In this document: piece by piece, positions 28,927 through 37,693 of the stretch
Numbering within the stretch: the stretch's first letter is position 1
How the letters are laid out: every line of letters starts with the position of its first letter
Source: Rhodobacter sp. CZR27
Lineage (GTDB): Bacteria; Pseudomonadota; Alphaproteobacteria; Rhodobacterales; Rhodobacteraceae
Length of the DNA stretch: 64,000 nt
Direction of reading: 5' to 3'
NCBI RefSeq assembly: GCF_002407205.1
Contig: NZ_CP023549.1
Coordinates: 372,001 to 436,000, forward strand
Translations under genes and position numbers: made by a program
Notes under the pieces: model-generated
Database searches by the model: none
The model's input: the letters and a program-made list of their open reading frames with translations, nothing else
Told to the model about the DNA's origin: nothing

Positions 28927-29979
28927 ATGGCCCTTCGTTGCTCCGACCTTGCCCTGCTCATCGATCACGGCTTCGACGACGTGATCGACGTCAGGTCGCC
29001 CGCCGAATGGCAGGAGGACCGCATTCCCGGCGCGATCAACCTGCCCGTGCTGGACAACGAGGAGCGGGCGCGGGTCGGCACGATCTACAAGCAGGTCAAC
29101 CCGTTCGCGGCGCGCAAGATCGGCGCGGCGCTGGTGGCGCGCAATGCCGCTCGCCATATCGAGGACACTCTTGCCGACCGTCCCGGCGGCTGGCGCCCGC
29201 TTGTCTACTGCTGGCGCGGCGGGCAGCGGTCGAACTCCTTCGCGATGATCCTCGGCCAGATCGGCTGGCGGGTCGAGGTGCTGGAAGGCGGCTACAAGAC
29301 CTGGCGCGGTCTGGTGGTGCGCGAGCTTTACGAGACCCCGATCCGGCCCCGCGTCGTGGTGATCGACGGCAACACCGGCTCGGCCAAGACGGAACTGCTG
29401 GCCCATCTGGCGGCGCAGGGGGTCCAGACGCTCGACCTCGAGGGGATGGCCAACCATCGCGGCTCGCTGTTCGGCGCCCGCGAGGGCGGCCAGCCGCAGC
29501 AGCGCGGGTTCGAAAGCGCGCTGGCGGTGGCGCTGTCGCGGCTGGACCCGGCGCGGCCGGTGGTGGTGGAGGCCGAGTCGAGCAAGGTGGGCGACCTGCG
29601 CCTGCCGCCCGGCCTCTGGAAGGCGATGCAGGCGGCGCCGCGGATCGAGGTCTCGGCCCCGGTCGCGGCACGGGCCGCCTATCTGGTGCGCGCCTATCGC
29701 GATCTGGTCGAGGACGGCGTGCGGCTGGCGCGCGTGATCGACCTGCTGCGCCCGCTGCATCCCGCAAAGACGATCGAGGGCTGGCTGCTCATGGCGGCCT
29801 CGGGCGATCACGAGACCTTGGCGGCTGAGTTGATGGAACGGCATTACGACCCGCGCTATGCCCGGCACCGGGACCGCTCGGGCGCCCCGCGCGAGGTGGT
29901 GGAGACGGCTTCGCTGGACGATCTTCCGGCGCTGGCCGCTCGCGTGGCCGAGCGGGTCGCGCGCCTCGCGGAGGGTTGA
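28927..29979 (+). CDS. mnmH: tRNA 2-selenouridine synthase
   Basis: Enzyme of 350 aa that replaces sulfur by selenium at the wobble 2-thiouridine of tRNAs for Lys, Glu and Gln, using selenophosphate (also called SelU or YbbB). The N-terminal rhodanese domain holds catalytic Cys95 in YCWRGGQRS. The C-terminal P-loop domain has GNTGSAKT at 148-155. Both halves are complete. A strong GGAGGAG ribosome site is present. The next gene, which makes selenophosphate, starts directly after the stop (TGAATG), a tight functional coupling. Confidence 0.95.
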   Translation: MALRCSDLALLIDHGFDDVIDVRSPAEWQEDRIPGAINLPVLDNEERARVGTIYKQVNPFAARKIGAALVARNAARHIEDTLADRPGGWRPLVYCWRGGQRSNSFAMILGQIGWRVEVLEGGYKTWRGLVVRELYETPIRPRVVVIDGNTGSAKTELLAHLAAQGVQTLDLEGMANHRGSLFGAREGGQPQQRGFESALAVALSRLDPARPVVVEAESSKVGDLRLPPGLWKAMQAAPRIEVSAPVAARAAYLVRAYRDLVEDGVRLARVIDLLRPLHPAKTIEGWLLMAASGDHETLAAELMERHYDPRYARHRDRSGAPREVVETASLDDLPALAARVAERVARLAEG

Positions 29980-32163
29980 ATGCAGGCCCTGCCGCCGGTC
30001 AGGGATCTGGTGCTGATCGGCGGTGGCCACGCCCATGCCCTCGTGCTCCGGCAGTGGGGCATGCGGCCCCTCGCCGGGGTGCGGGTAACGGTGGTCGACA
30101 CGAACCCCGTCGCGCCCTACACGGGCATGCTCCCCGGCCACATCGCCGGGCATTATGCGCGCGAGGAGATGATGATCGACCTCGTGCGGCTGGCGCGGCA
30201 CGCCGGGGCGCGGGTGATCCTCGACCGGGCGGTGGGGATCGACCGGCAGGCCCGTCGGGTGCTGCTGGCGGGACGCCCGCCGATCGCCTACGATCTGGCC
30301 TCGATCGACATCGGCATCGCCTCGGGCCTGCCGGGCGTGCCGGGCGCGGCGGAACATGCGGTGGCGGCCAAGCCGCTGGGCGCCTATGCCGAACGCTGGG
30401 CGGCCTTCGTCGCCCGGCGCCTGCCGCGGCCCCGGATCGTGGTCGTGGGCGGCGGCGCCGGGGGCGTGGAACTCGCCATGGCTTCGGCCCACCGTCTGCG
30501 CGGCGAGGGAGCCGAGCCCGAGATCACGGTTCTGGAAAGCGGCCCCGCCGCGCTTCCCGGGCTGGGAGACGGGGCGCGCCGCGCGCTGCTCGGGCGGCTG
30601 GAGCGGATGGGGATCCGGCTTCTGACGGGCACGACGGCGGAACGGATCGAGGCGGATGGCGTGGTGATTGGCGGCAACCGCCAGCTTCCGGCCGATTTCG
30701 TGCTGTCGGTGGCCGGGGCGCAGCCGCAGGGCTGGCTTGCCGGCACGGGGCTGCAGCTCCACGACGGTTTCATCGTCGTCGGGCCGACGCTGCGTAGCTC
30801 GGACCCTGCAATCTTCGCGGCGGGGGATTGCGCGCATCTCGCCCATGCGCCGCGGCCGAAGGCCGGCGTCTTTGCGGTGCGCGAGGCGCCGGTGCTGTTT
30901 CACAACCTGCAGGCCGCGCTGGCCGGCGGCCGGATGCACGCCTTCCGGCCCCAGCGCGATTACCTGAAGCTGATCTCCTGCGGTGACAGGGGGGCCGTGG
31001 CGGACAAGTTCGGCCTGAGGCTGGAGGGCGCATGGCTCTGGCGCTGGAAGGACCGGATCGACCGGGCCTTCATGGAGAAGTTCCGGGACTATCCCGGAAT
31101 GGCCGTCGTGCCGCCTTCCCGGATGGCCGAGGGTCTTGACGAGATCCTGTCCGGCCAGCCGCTCTGCGGCGGATGCGGCGCGAAACTCGCGGCCGGGGGG
31201 CTGGAGGCGGCCCTTGCCGAGGTGCCCGCGCCCCGCCGGCCGGATGTGGTGTCGGGGCCGGGCGATGATGCCGCCGTCCTTCGGTCGGGCAGCGGTCTTC
31301 AGGTCCTGACCACGGATCATCTGCGCGCCTTCACGCAGGATGCCCGGCTGATGGCCCGCATCGCGGCGCTTCATGCGCTGGGGGATGTCTGGGCGATGGG
31401 GGCCGCGCCGCAGGTGGCGCTCGCCCAGGTCATCCTGCCGCGCATGGCGCCCCGGATGCAGGCCGGGATGCTCTCGGAGGTCATGGCCTCCGCCGCCGAG
31501 GTGTTCTCGGCCGCGGGGGCCGACGTGGTGGGCGGGCACAGTTCCGTCGGGGCCGAGCTGACCATCGGCTTCACGGTGACAGGCCTTGCAGAGCGGGTGA
31601 TCGGCAAGGGCGGCGCAAGGCCCGGCGACGTGCTGATCCTGACGCGCCCGCTGGGCAGCGGAACCATCCTCGCGGCCGAGATGGCCGGGCGTCCGGTGCC
31701 CGGGCTGCTCCTCGGCGAGGTCGTGGCCGGCTGCCTTGCGCAGATGCAGAGGCCCGGGGGTGCGGCTGCGCAGCTTCTCGCCACTGCCGCGCGGGCCATG
31801 ACCGACGTGACCGGCTTCGGCCTTGCCGGCCACCTGCTGGAGATGCTCTCGGCCTCGGGCTGCGCGGCGCGTCTCCGGCTGGATGCGGTGCCGCTGCTGC
31901 CGGGGGCCGAGGCGCTGGCCGCCGCCGGCCACGCCTCGAGCCTTGCCCCCGCCAACCGAGCGGCCGCGGCCCCGCGGATGGACCTGCCCGACGGGCCGCG
32001 CGCCGCGCTGCTTTTCGATCCCGAGACCGCGGGCGGCTTCCTCGCCGCCGTCCCGGCCGAGGCCGCCGAGGCGCTTCTTGCCCGATTGCAGGCATCGGGC
32101 GAGCCCGCCGCCCGAATCGGAGAGCTGGTCGAGGGTCGCCCGTGGATCTCCGTCTCCGCCTGA
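29980..32163 (+). CDS. selD: Fusion of FAD-dependent dehydrogenase and selenide water dikinase
   Basis: A 727-aa two-domain protein. Residues 1-380 are a pyridine-nucleotide-disulfide oxidoreductase of the NDH-2 type: first FAD loop IGGGHAHALVL, NAD loop VVGGGAGGVELA, and the late FAD motif FAAGDCAHL. Residues 390-727 are selenide, water dikinase (SelD), which makes selenophosphate from selenide and ATP. The catalytic Cys is Cys399 with Lys402 in CGGCGAKL (like Cys17/Lys20 of E. coli SelD), and the ATP/Mg region is GPGDDAAVL, then TTDHLRAF. The fusion occurs in a number of proteobacteria and may supply reduced selenium to the kinase. It directly follows mnmH. No SelA/SelB genes are in the window. 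Confidence 0.94.
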   Translation: MQALPPVRDLVLIGGGHAHALVLRQWGMRPLAGVRVTVVDTNPVAPYTGMLPGHIAGHYAREEMMIDLVRLARHAGARVILDRAVGIDRQARRVLLAGRPPIAYDLASIDIGIASGLPGVPGAAEHAVAAKPLGAYAERWAAFVARRLPRPRIVVVGGGAGGVELAMASAHRLRGEGAEPEITVLESGPAALPGLGDGARRALLGRLERMGIRLLTGTTAERIEADGVVIGGNRQLPADFVLSVAGAQPQGWLAGTGLQLHDGFIVVGPTLRSSDPAIFAAGDCAHLAHAPRPKAGVFAVREAPVLFHNLQAALAGGRMHAFRPQRDYLKLISCGDRGAVADKFGLRLEGAWLWRWKDRIDRAFMEKFRDYPGMAVVPPSRMAEGLDEILSGQPLCGGCGAKLAAGGLEAALAEVPAPRRPDVVSGPGDDAAVLRSGSGLQVLTTDHLRAFTQDARLMARIAALHALGDVWAMGAAPQVALAQVILPRMAPRMQAGMLSEVMASAAEVFSAAGADVVGGHSSVGAELTIGFTVTGLAERVIGKGGARPGDVLILTRPLGSGTILAAEMAGRPVPGLLLGEVVAGCLAQMQRPGGAAAQLLATAARAMTDVTGFGLAGHLLEMLSASGCAARLRLDAVPLLPGAEALAAAGHASSLAPANRAAAAPRMDLPDGPRAALLFDPETAGGFLAAVPAEAAEALLARLQASGEPAARIGELVEGRPWISVSA

Positions 32164-32217
32164 GGCTCGCCGTATGGTTGCGCGCGACGGTCGGGGCCGG
32201 TAGAGTTCGTTCCGACC

Positions 32218-33513
32218 ATGAAGTCCAGACAGCGCATCAGTATCGCCCAGACGCAAAGGTTGCAGCTGAACCTCGGGCTGACCGCCTCGATCCGCATGCT
32301 GAGCGCCGATGCCGCCGGCCTCACCCGCTATCTCGAAGAGCAGGCCGCCGAGAATCCGCACATCCGGCTGGAGCGGGTGCAGTCCACGGAATGGCTGCCG
32401 CGCTGGACGCAGCTTCTGCCCCGGCTTGCGGCCGGTGACAGCCATCCGGTCGAGACGGCCGGGGCGCCCGGTCCCAGCCTGATGGCGCATGTCATGGCCG
32501 AGATCGACCGGCTGTTCCCGGGCGGACCCGACCGGCGCATCGCCGTGGCGCTGGCCGAGGGGCTGGAGCCGACCGGCTGGCTGGGATCGGACCTTGCGGC
32601 GGTCGCCGCGCAGGCCTGCGCCACACCGGACGAGGTCGCGGCCGTGCTCGAGCAATTGCAGCGGATCGAGCCTGCGGGCCTCTTCGCGCGGAACCTTGCC
32701 GAATGCCTGCGGCTGCAGGCGCAGGAGGCCGATGTTCTCGACCGGACGCTTTCTGTGATGCTCGACCACCTTGATCTCGTGGCGCAGGGCAACTTCGGCC
32801 GCCTTGCCCGGATGTGCGAGGTGGAGGAGGGGCAGATCCTTGCCCGGCTGCGGCTGATCCGCGGCTTCGACCCCAAGCCGGGCGCGCAGTTCGATCCCGG
32901 CTCCGCCCCGGTGCGCGAGCCGGACCTGCTGGTCACCCGCGGCGAGAACGGCTGGGAGGTCGCGCTGAACCGCTCGGCCATGCCCTCGGTGCAGGTGAGC
33001 CGGCCAGAGACCCGCCCTGCGACCCCGGCCGCCCGCGCCGCCTGGTCGCAGGCGCAGGCGGTGGGGCGGATGATCGAAACCCGCAACGCCACCCTTCTGC
33101 GCGTCGCGCGCGAGATCCTGTCGCGGCAGGCGGCGGCGCTGGACGAAGGCCCGGCGGCGCTGGTCTCGCTGACCATGGCAGAGGTGGCCGAGGCGCTCGG
33201 CATCCACGAGAGCACGGTGAGCCGCGTGGTCGCCGGCACCTGTGTGGACACGCCGCGCGGCACGTGGTGGCTGCGGCGCCTGTTCTGCGGCCGGATTGGC
33301 GAGGACGGCCCTTCGGCCGCCGCGATCCGCGCCGCCATTTCCCGGCTGGTCGGGGCCGAGGATGCCGCAGCGCCGCTCTCCGACGGGGCGCTGGTCGAGG
33401 CGCTGGCGCGCGAGGGGATGGTGCTCGCCCGCCGCACCGTCGCGAAATACCGCGAGATGCTGAACATCCCGCCCGGCCACCGCCGCCGCCGCCGCCCCTC
33501 GCGCGTGGCCTGA
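32218..33513 (+). CDS. rpoN: RNA polymerase sigma-54 factor
   Basis: A 431-aa sigma factor that needs an enhancer-binding activator to open promoters. Region I is glutamine/leucine-rich (TQRLQLNLGLTASIRMLSAD). The core-binding region lies about 100-250. The DNA-binding helix-turn-helix is in MAEVAEALGIHESTVSRVVA. The RpoN box is ARRTVAKYRE at about 404-413, intact. The gene lies 54 nt after selD on the same strand, without nif, dct or flagellar genes nearby. Rhodobacterales can carry several rpoN copies with separate targets; which one this is cannot be judged here. Confidence 0.94.
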   Translation: MKSRQRISIAQTQRLQLNLGLTASIRMLSADAAGLTRYLEEQAAENPHIRLERVQSTEWLPRWTQLLPRLAAGDSHPVETAGAPGPSLMAHVMAEIDRLFPGGPDRRIAVALAEGLEPTGWLGSDLAAVAAQACATPDEVAAVLEQLQRIEPAGLFARNLAECLRLQAQEADVLDRTLSVMLDHLDLVAQGNFGRLARMCEVEEGQILARLRLIRGFDPKPGAQFDPGSAPVREPDLLVTRGENGWEVALNRSAMPSVQVSRPETRPATPAARAAWSQAQAVGRMIETRNATLLRVAREILSRQAAALDEGPAALVSLTMAEVAEALGIHESTVSRVVAGTCVDTPRGTWWLRRLFCGRIGEDGPSAAAIRAAISRLVGAEDAAAPLSDGALVEALAREGMVLARRTVAKYREMLNIPPGHRRRRRPSRVA

Positions 33514-33604
33514 GGCGTCCCGGCGACATTCCATGTCGCATCGGGCGGGCCGCCCGGGCCGCAGTGCGCTAGAACCGGGGCGAAATGTCGCGGAGCAGGG
33601 CAGC

Positions 33605-35596
33605 ATGAAACGACTTCTCGGGGTCGATACCGGGGGCACCTACACGGATGCCGTGATCGTTGATCCGGAGCAGGATCGCGTGGTCGGATCGGCGAAGTCG
33701 CTGACGACGCGGGCGGACCTGTCGCTTGGCATCGGACGCGCCATCGACGCGGCGCTGGCCGAGGCCCGGGTGGCGGCCACGGACATCGGCATGGTCTCGC
33801 TCTCCACGACGCTGGCGACGAATGCGCTGGTGGAGGGTCAGGGCAGTCGCGTCGCGCTGATCTTCATCGGCTTCGACCGGGCCGATCTGGACCGCGCCGG
33901 TCTGGCCGAGGCTCTGGGCGGCGACCCGGTGATCCATCTGGCGGGCGGGCACGGCCCTTCCGGCGCCGAGGTGGCGCCGCTGGACCTCGCCCGCCTCGAG
34001 GCCGAGGTGGCGGCCGTCGCGCCCGAGGTGATGGCCTTCGCGATCGCGGCCAGCTTCGCCACCCGCAACCCCGCGCACGAGATTGCGGCGCGCGACATCG
34101 TCCGCCGGGTGGCGCGATGCCCGGTGACCTGTTCGCACGAGTTGTCCGCCCGGCTGGGCGGGCCGAAGCGCGCACTGACGGCGGTGCTCAACGCAAGGCT
34201 CGTCGGGATGATCGACCGGCTGGTGGCTGCCTGCGAGCGTCACCTCGCCGCCATCCGGATAGACGCGCCGCTGATGGTGGTGCGTGGCGACGGCGCGCTG
34301 ATTTCGGCGGCGGTCGCGCGCGAGCGGCCGATCGAGACCATCCTTTCCGGCCCGGCGGCCAGCATCGTGGGCGCCCGCTGGCTGACGCAGGTCCCGGACG
34401 CGCTGGTCGCCGACATCGGCGGCACGACGACCGACGTCGCCGTGCTGCGCGACGGCCTGCCCGAGATCGATCCGGAAGGAGCCCGGGTCGGCGGCTACCG
34501 GACCATGGTCGAGGCGGTCGCCATGCGCACGACGGGCCTTGGCGGCGACAGCGAGGTGCATTTGCCGGAAGGGCTGGAGGGCGTGCTGCGGCTGGGTCCC
34601 CGCAGGCTGGTCCCCGTCGCCCTGCTCGCGGCGGAGCATCCCGCCTGCGTGCATGCCGCGCTGGATCGCAGCCTGCTTTCGGACGCTCCGGCCGAGCTTG
34701 ACGGCCGCTTCGTGCTGCCGACCGGTCTTGCCCCCACCGGTCTTGCCCCGCGCGAGGCGCAGCTTCTTGACCGGATCGCGGGGCCGATGCCGCTCGCCAC
34801 AGCGATCCGGACACGGCTGGACCTCGCGGCGCTGGAGCGGCTGGTGGCACGGGGGCTGGTGATGCTGTCCGGCGTGACGCCCTCGGATGCGAGCCATGTG
34901 CTTGGCCGCCTCGACAGCTGGGACGGGCTGGCAGCCGGGAAGGCGCTTGCCCTGATGGCCCGGCGGCGGAACGCGCGCGGGGACCGCACCGCCTCGGACG
35001 CCCGCACCCTTGCCGAGGCGATCCTGGACCGACTGACCGATCAGACGATCGACTGCCTGCTCGAGGTTGCCCTGGCGGAGGACGGCTTCGAGGATCCGGC
35101 GGCCCTTGTCCGCCACCCGCTGCTGCGTGCGGGCCTCGCGCGGCAGCAGGGAACGCTGGCGCTGTCCTGCGGCCTCCGGTTGCCCGTGGTGGGCCTCGGC
35201 GCCTCGGCGCGCAGCTACTACCCTTCCGTCGGGACCCGGCTGGGCTGCGAGATGATCCTGCCCGACCACGCCGGAGTGGCGAACGCCATCGGGGCGGTGG
35301 TTGGGCTCGTATCGCAGCGCCTGACGGCGCAGGTCACCAGCCCGGGCGAGGGACGCTATTGCGCCCACCTGCCCGACGGCCCCCGGACCTTCCCCGACCC
35401 GGGCTCCGCCCTTGAAGCTGCCGAGAGCGTCCTGCGGGCCGAGGTCACCCGCCGCGCGGTGGAAGCGGGCGCCGACGAGCCGCGCGTGACGGTGGTGCGC
35501 GATCTGCGCGAGGTCTCGGTGGAGGGCCAGTCGATGTTTCTGGAAGGCACGGTGACAGCGACCGCCGCCGGGCGGCCGCGCATGGCCCGATCCTGA
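33605..35596 (+). CDS. Hydantoinase/oxoprolinase family protein (HyuA-like)
   Basis: A 663-aa member of the ATP-dependent hydantoinase/5-oxoprolinase A-subunit family. The N-terminal ATPase-fold signature is VDTGGTYTDAV at residues 5-15. The central phosphate motif is VADIGGTTTDVAV, and LSGPAASIVGA is also typical. The usual partner HyuB is not adjacent, so the protein may act alone or with a distant partner. The ATG at 33605 has GGAGCAGGG upstream. The substrate (hydantoin, oxoproline or acetone-like ketone) is undetermined. It is the last chromosomal gene before the tRNA. Confidence 0.88.
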   Translation: MKRLLGVDTGGTYTDAVIVDPEQDRVVGSAKSLTTRADLSLGIGRAIDAALAEARVAATDIGMVSLSTTLATNALVEGQGSRVALIFIGFDRADLDRAGLAEALGGDPVIHLAGGHGPSGAEVAPLDLARLEAEVAAVAPEVMAFAIAASFATRNPAHEIAARDIVRRVARCPVTCSHELSARLGGPKRALTAVLNARLVGMIDRLVAACERHLAAIRIDAPLMVVRGDGALISAAVARERPIETILSGPAASIVGARWLTQVPDALVADIGGTTTDVAVLRDGLPEIDPEGARVGGYRTMVEAVAMRTTGLGGDSEVHLPEGLEGVLRLGPRRLVPVALLAAEHPACVHAALDRSLLSDAPAELDGRFVLPTGLAPTGLAPREAQLLDRIAGPMPLATAIRTRLDLAALERLVARGLVMLSGVTPSDASHVLGRLDSWDGLAAGKALALMARRRNARGDRTASDARTLAEAILDRLTDQTIDCLLEVALAEDGFEDPAALVRHPLLRAGLARQQGTLALSCGLRLPVVGLGASARSYYPSVGTRLGCEMILPDHAGVANAIGAVVGLVSQRLTAQVTSPGEGRYCAHLPDGPRTFPDPGSALEAAESVLRAEVTRRAVEAGADEPRVTVVRDLREVSVEGQSMFLEGTVTATAAGRPRMARS

Positions 35597-35604
35597 TTTT
35601 GCGC

Positions 35605-35631
35605 TTGACGGCCCGCGGAGCTTCCCATAGT
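35605..35631 (+). promoter_or_regulatory. Putative tRNA-Met promoter
   Basis: A -35 element TTGACG (35605-35610) and a -10-like CATAGT (35626-35631) lie 15 nt apart, immediately before the tRNA gene, whose first base is 16 nt further on. Spacing is slightly short, so this is a reasonable but not certain call. Confidence 0.45.
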
Positions 35632-35646
35632 GCAGCGCTCACCGAT

Positions 35647-35723
35647 GGCGAGGTAGCTCAGCTGGTTAGAGCACACGACTCATAATCGTGGGGTCGGGGG
35701 TTCAAGTCCCCCCCTCGCCACCA
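35647..35723 (+). tRNA. tRNA-Met (anticodon CAT)
   Basis: A 77-nt tRNA with the CCA end encoded. The acceptor stem pairs GGCGAGG with CCTCGCC. The D-arm is GCTCAGCTGGTTAGAGC, the anticodon stem CACGA/TCGTG frames loop CTCATAA with anticodon CAT, and the T-arm reads GGGGGTTCAAGTCCCCC. The first acceptor pair G-C and the D-loop are of elongator type, so this is elongator tRNA-Met; a CAT tRNA-Ile (lysidine modified) is the other option. A decayed integrase gene lies 15 bases beyond the CCA end, so this gene is the attachment site of an integrated element. Confidence 0.95.
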
Positions 35724-35738
35724 TCGGAATTCAAGCAC

Positions 35739-36553
35739 TTAGCCAGCATCACCGGCTTCGACCGCAGGCCGTTTTACACGGCGTTTTACAGCCGGCGTTC
35801 CCAGTCCGTGCTTTTCCAGCTTCGCCACGGCCGATTCCCCGAGCCGCCGATCGCGGCCGAGGTAGTGCTTCGACAGGATCGCCTCCGCGTCCTTCAGGCT
35901 GTGGCCGGTCAAGGCTGCGATCTCCGGCACGCTGCATCCGGCTAGCGCAAGGAAGGTGACGGCCGTGCCGCGCAGATCGTGGAACGTCACGCCTCAATGC
36001 CCGCGGCCGCCTGCGCCTTGCCGAAGCTCGTCTTGAAGCCGTCGCTGGTCCAAGGCTGGCCGCGTGAGGTCTCACATATCGTCAGCGTCTTCCGCCGCCC
36101 CTTCGCCGCCTCCAGCGCCTCGCGCAGCTGACGCGCCACCGGGATCACCATGTGCCGCCCGGTCTTCGACTGCTTCAGCCGGATCACCTGCCCGCATAGG
36201 CGCTCTAGGTCAGCTTCAGGATGTCGGCCTGGCGCTGCCCGGTCCAGATCGCCAGCAGGAACGGCAGGCGAGATCGCCAGCAGGAACGGCAGGCGGACCG
36301 GCTTCGGCGCCTTCTTCATGAAGGTGTCGATCTGCGCCTCGGTCCAGATGTCGTCGGCGCGCGACCCAGCGTAGAGGCGGCCGGGCTTCTCGCAAGGGTT
36401 CGACGGGATCTTCCAGCGGTCGTAGGCCCAGGCGAGGATCAGCGCGAGGACCGAGAAGGCATAGTCGGCGCTGCGCTTGCTCTTCAGCCCGAGCCGATCG
36501 CGCCAGTCGAGGAACTCGCCGCGCACCCGCGGGTCCGCAAGTGCCTTGATCGG
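35739..36553 (-). pseudogene. Tyrosine-recombinase integrase, decayed and N-terminally cut
   Basis: Remnant of a phage-type integrase oriented toward the tRNA. Recognisable parts: core-binding region PIKALADPRVRGEFLDWRDR, LTICETSRGQPWTSDGFK, and the catalytic HDLRGTAVTFLALAG plus GHSLKDAEAILSKHYLG with the final Tyr. A one-base deletion at about 35990 splits the last 83 residues off. A 25-bp tandem duplication at 36246-36295 shifts the frame, an apparent stop replaces the Trp codon near 36208, and a further deletion restores the frame. The N-terminus is replaced by an unrelated gene at 36553. It can no longer be functional. Confidence 0.88.
36246..36295. repeat. 25-bp perfect tandem duplication inside the integrase remnant
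   Basis: The 25-nt unit at 36246-36270 is repeated exactly at 36271-36295. Since 25 is not a multiple of three it shifts the integrase frame. It looks like a simple slippage or repair duplication in a decaying gene. Confidence 0.95.
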
Positions 36554-37243
36554 CATCTGCGGGTTCAGCAGCCGGGGAAGGCGGGTGAAGAACCAGGCGC
36601 CGCCGAAGATCGGCGCGCAGTGACGAAGCTGGTCCATGGTCAGCCGTGGCTCTGCCGTCTTGCGCAGCCGGAGCGCGCCGCGCAGCCCGTCGAACAGCAT
36701 CTCCACGGCCTCCTTAGAGAACGGCAGCACGCCGCCAGAGATGAGGTGGTGATCGCGGACGGGCACCACCCGGGCCACGATCCGGTCCCATTGCTTGAGC
36801 GACCGCGTCGCGCTCTTCTCGCGCACCGTCACCGGGTCGCCGCCGGTCAGCAGGTCGCGCAGCGCCATGCTCGGGCCGGGGACCACGTCGCTGACCTCGT
36901 GCAGGCTGACGTGGGCGTCGCGGAGGCCCTCGATATAGGCGCGGTTCAGAACCTTCTCCGACCAGCCGCGGCGTTTGAGGTAGACGTCGACGATGGTCCC
37001 GCCGTCCGGCTCCCAGCGGCGGGCGAGGAAATCCTCGAAGGCGCAGCCCCAGAGCGTCCAGGGCAGCTGTTCGCCGAGGATGTCGGTGAGGTCGTCGAAG
37101 TCGAGGTCGAACTCCTCGAGCGTGGGCAGGAAGTGCTCGTCGACCACCGCGGCCAGCCGCGCGGCCCACTCCTCCTCGCGGTGAGAGAAGGCGATGATGC
37201 CGCCGAGATCATGCCCGTGTTTCGCCGTCGCCTGCCTCCTCAC
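36554..37243 (-). pseudogene. 5' part of an unknown accessory gene fused to the integrase remnant
   Basis: About 230 codons of a coding-like sequence from a GTG at 37243 (other starts possible) up to an abrupt junction with the integrase at the Pro-Gln-Met/Pro-Ile-Lys boundary. Visible blocks include DLDFDDLTDILGEQLPWTLW, FEDFLARRWEPDGGTIVDVY, SEKVLNRAYIEGLRDAHVSL and LLTGGDPVTVREKSATRSLK. This resembles a family of hypothetical proteins common on Rhodobacterales plasmids and islands, which normally continue where this copy is cut. Function unknown. The junction suggests an illegitimate deletion between two genes. Confidence 0.6.
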
Positions 37244-37693
37244 GTCCCGAGCCTCGGCATCCTGCGTAGGACCGTCGCACGCGGCAGGCAAGCCCGGCCG
37301 CGCCGGCTGGAGCCGTGAACAAGAGGCCCGCGCGCGGCCCTGCAACTGCCCTTGGAGCCAAAATGGCGGCCGTCTACTCGCTGCAGAGGGAGGCGCCATA
37401 GCGGCCGGCACGCACCGGGGATGCCGCGCAGGCCAGACACCCCGGCGCGGCCTTCAGCCGCCCTTCAGACTCGCCGGTGTGCTGCGGCTGAGCTTCCCCT
37501 GAGCTGCCGGACGTGCTCTGCGCAGCATGATCGCATGCCCGATCAGGAAGGGCGGGGAGCCGACTTTTGTAGGCGCGGCGGCGCGTTCGCAGCATACGTT
37601 CGAAGCGGCCGTTCATCGCAACGCCCGCGGTGGCGAGTATGCTTCTAGCCGGCGTGTGCAATGAGCCCAGAGCGGACCTCGCTCCACTGGCCG

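Noticed and set aside
28891..33639. A 1582-codon open frame on the minus strand opposite mnmH, selD and rpoN
   Set aside because: It is the antisense shadow of three clearly identified plus-strand genes; its peptide is a His/Arg/Gly/Pro-rich string without domains, a usual effect of high GC.
36246..36295. A CRISPR-like or regulatory direct repeat
   Set aside because: Only two adjacent copies without spacers, inside a decaying integrase gene; a simple duplication explains it.
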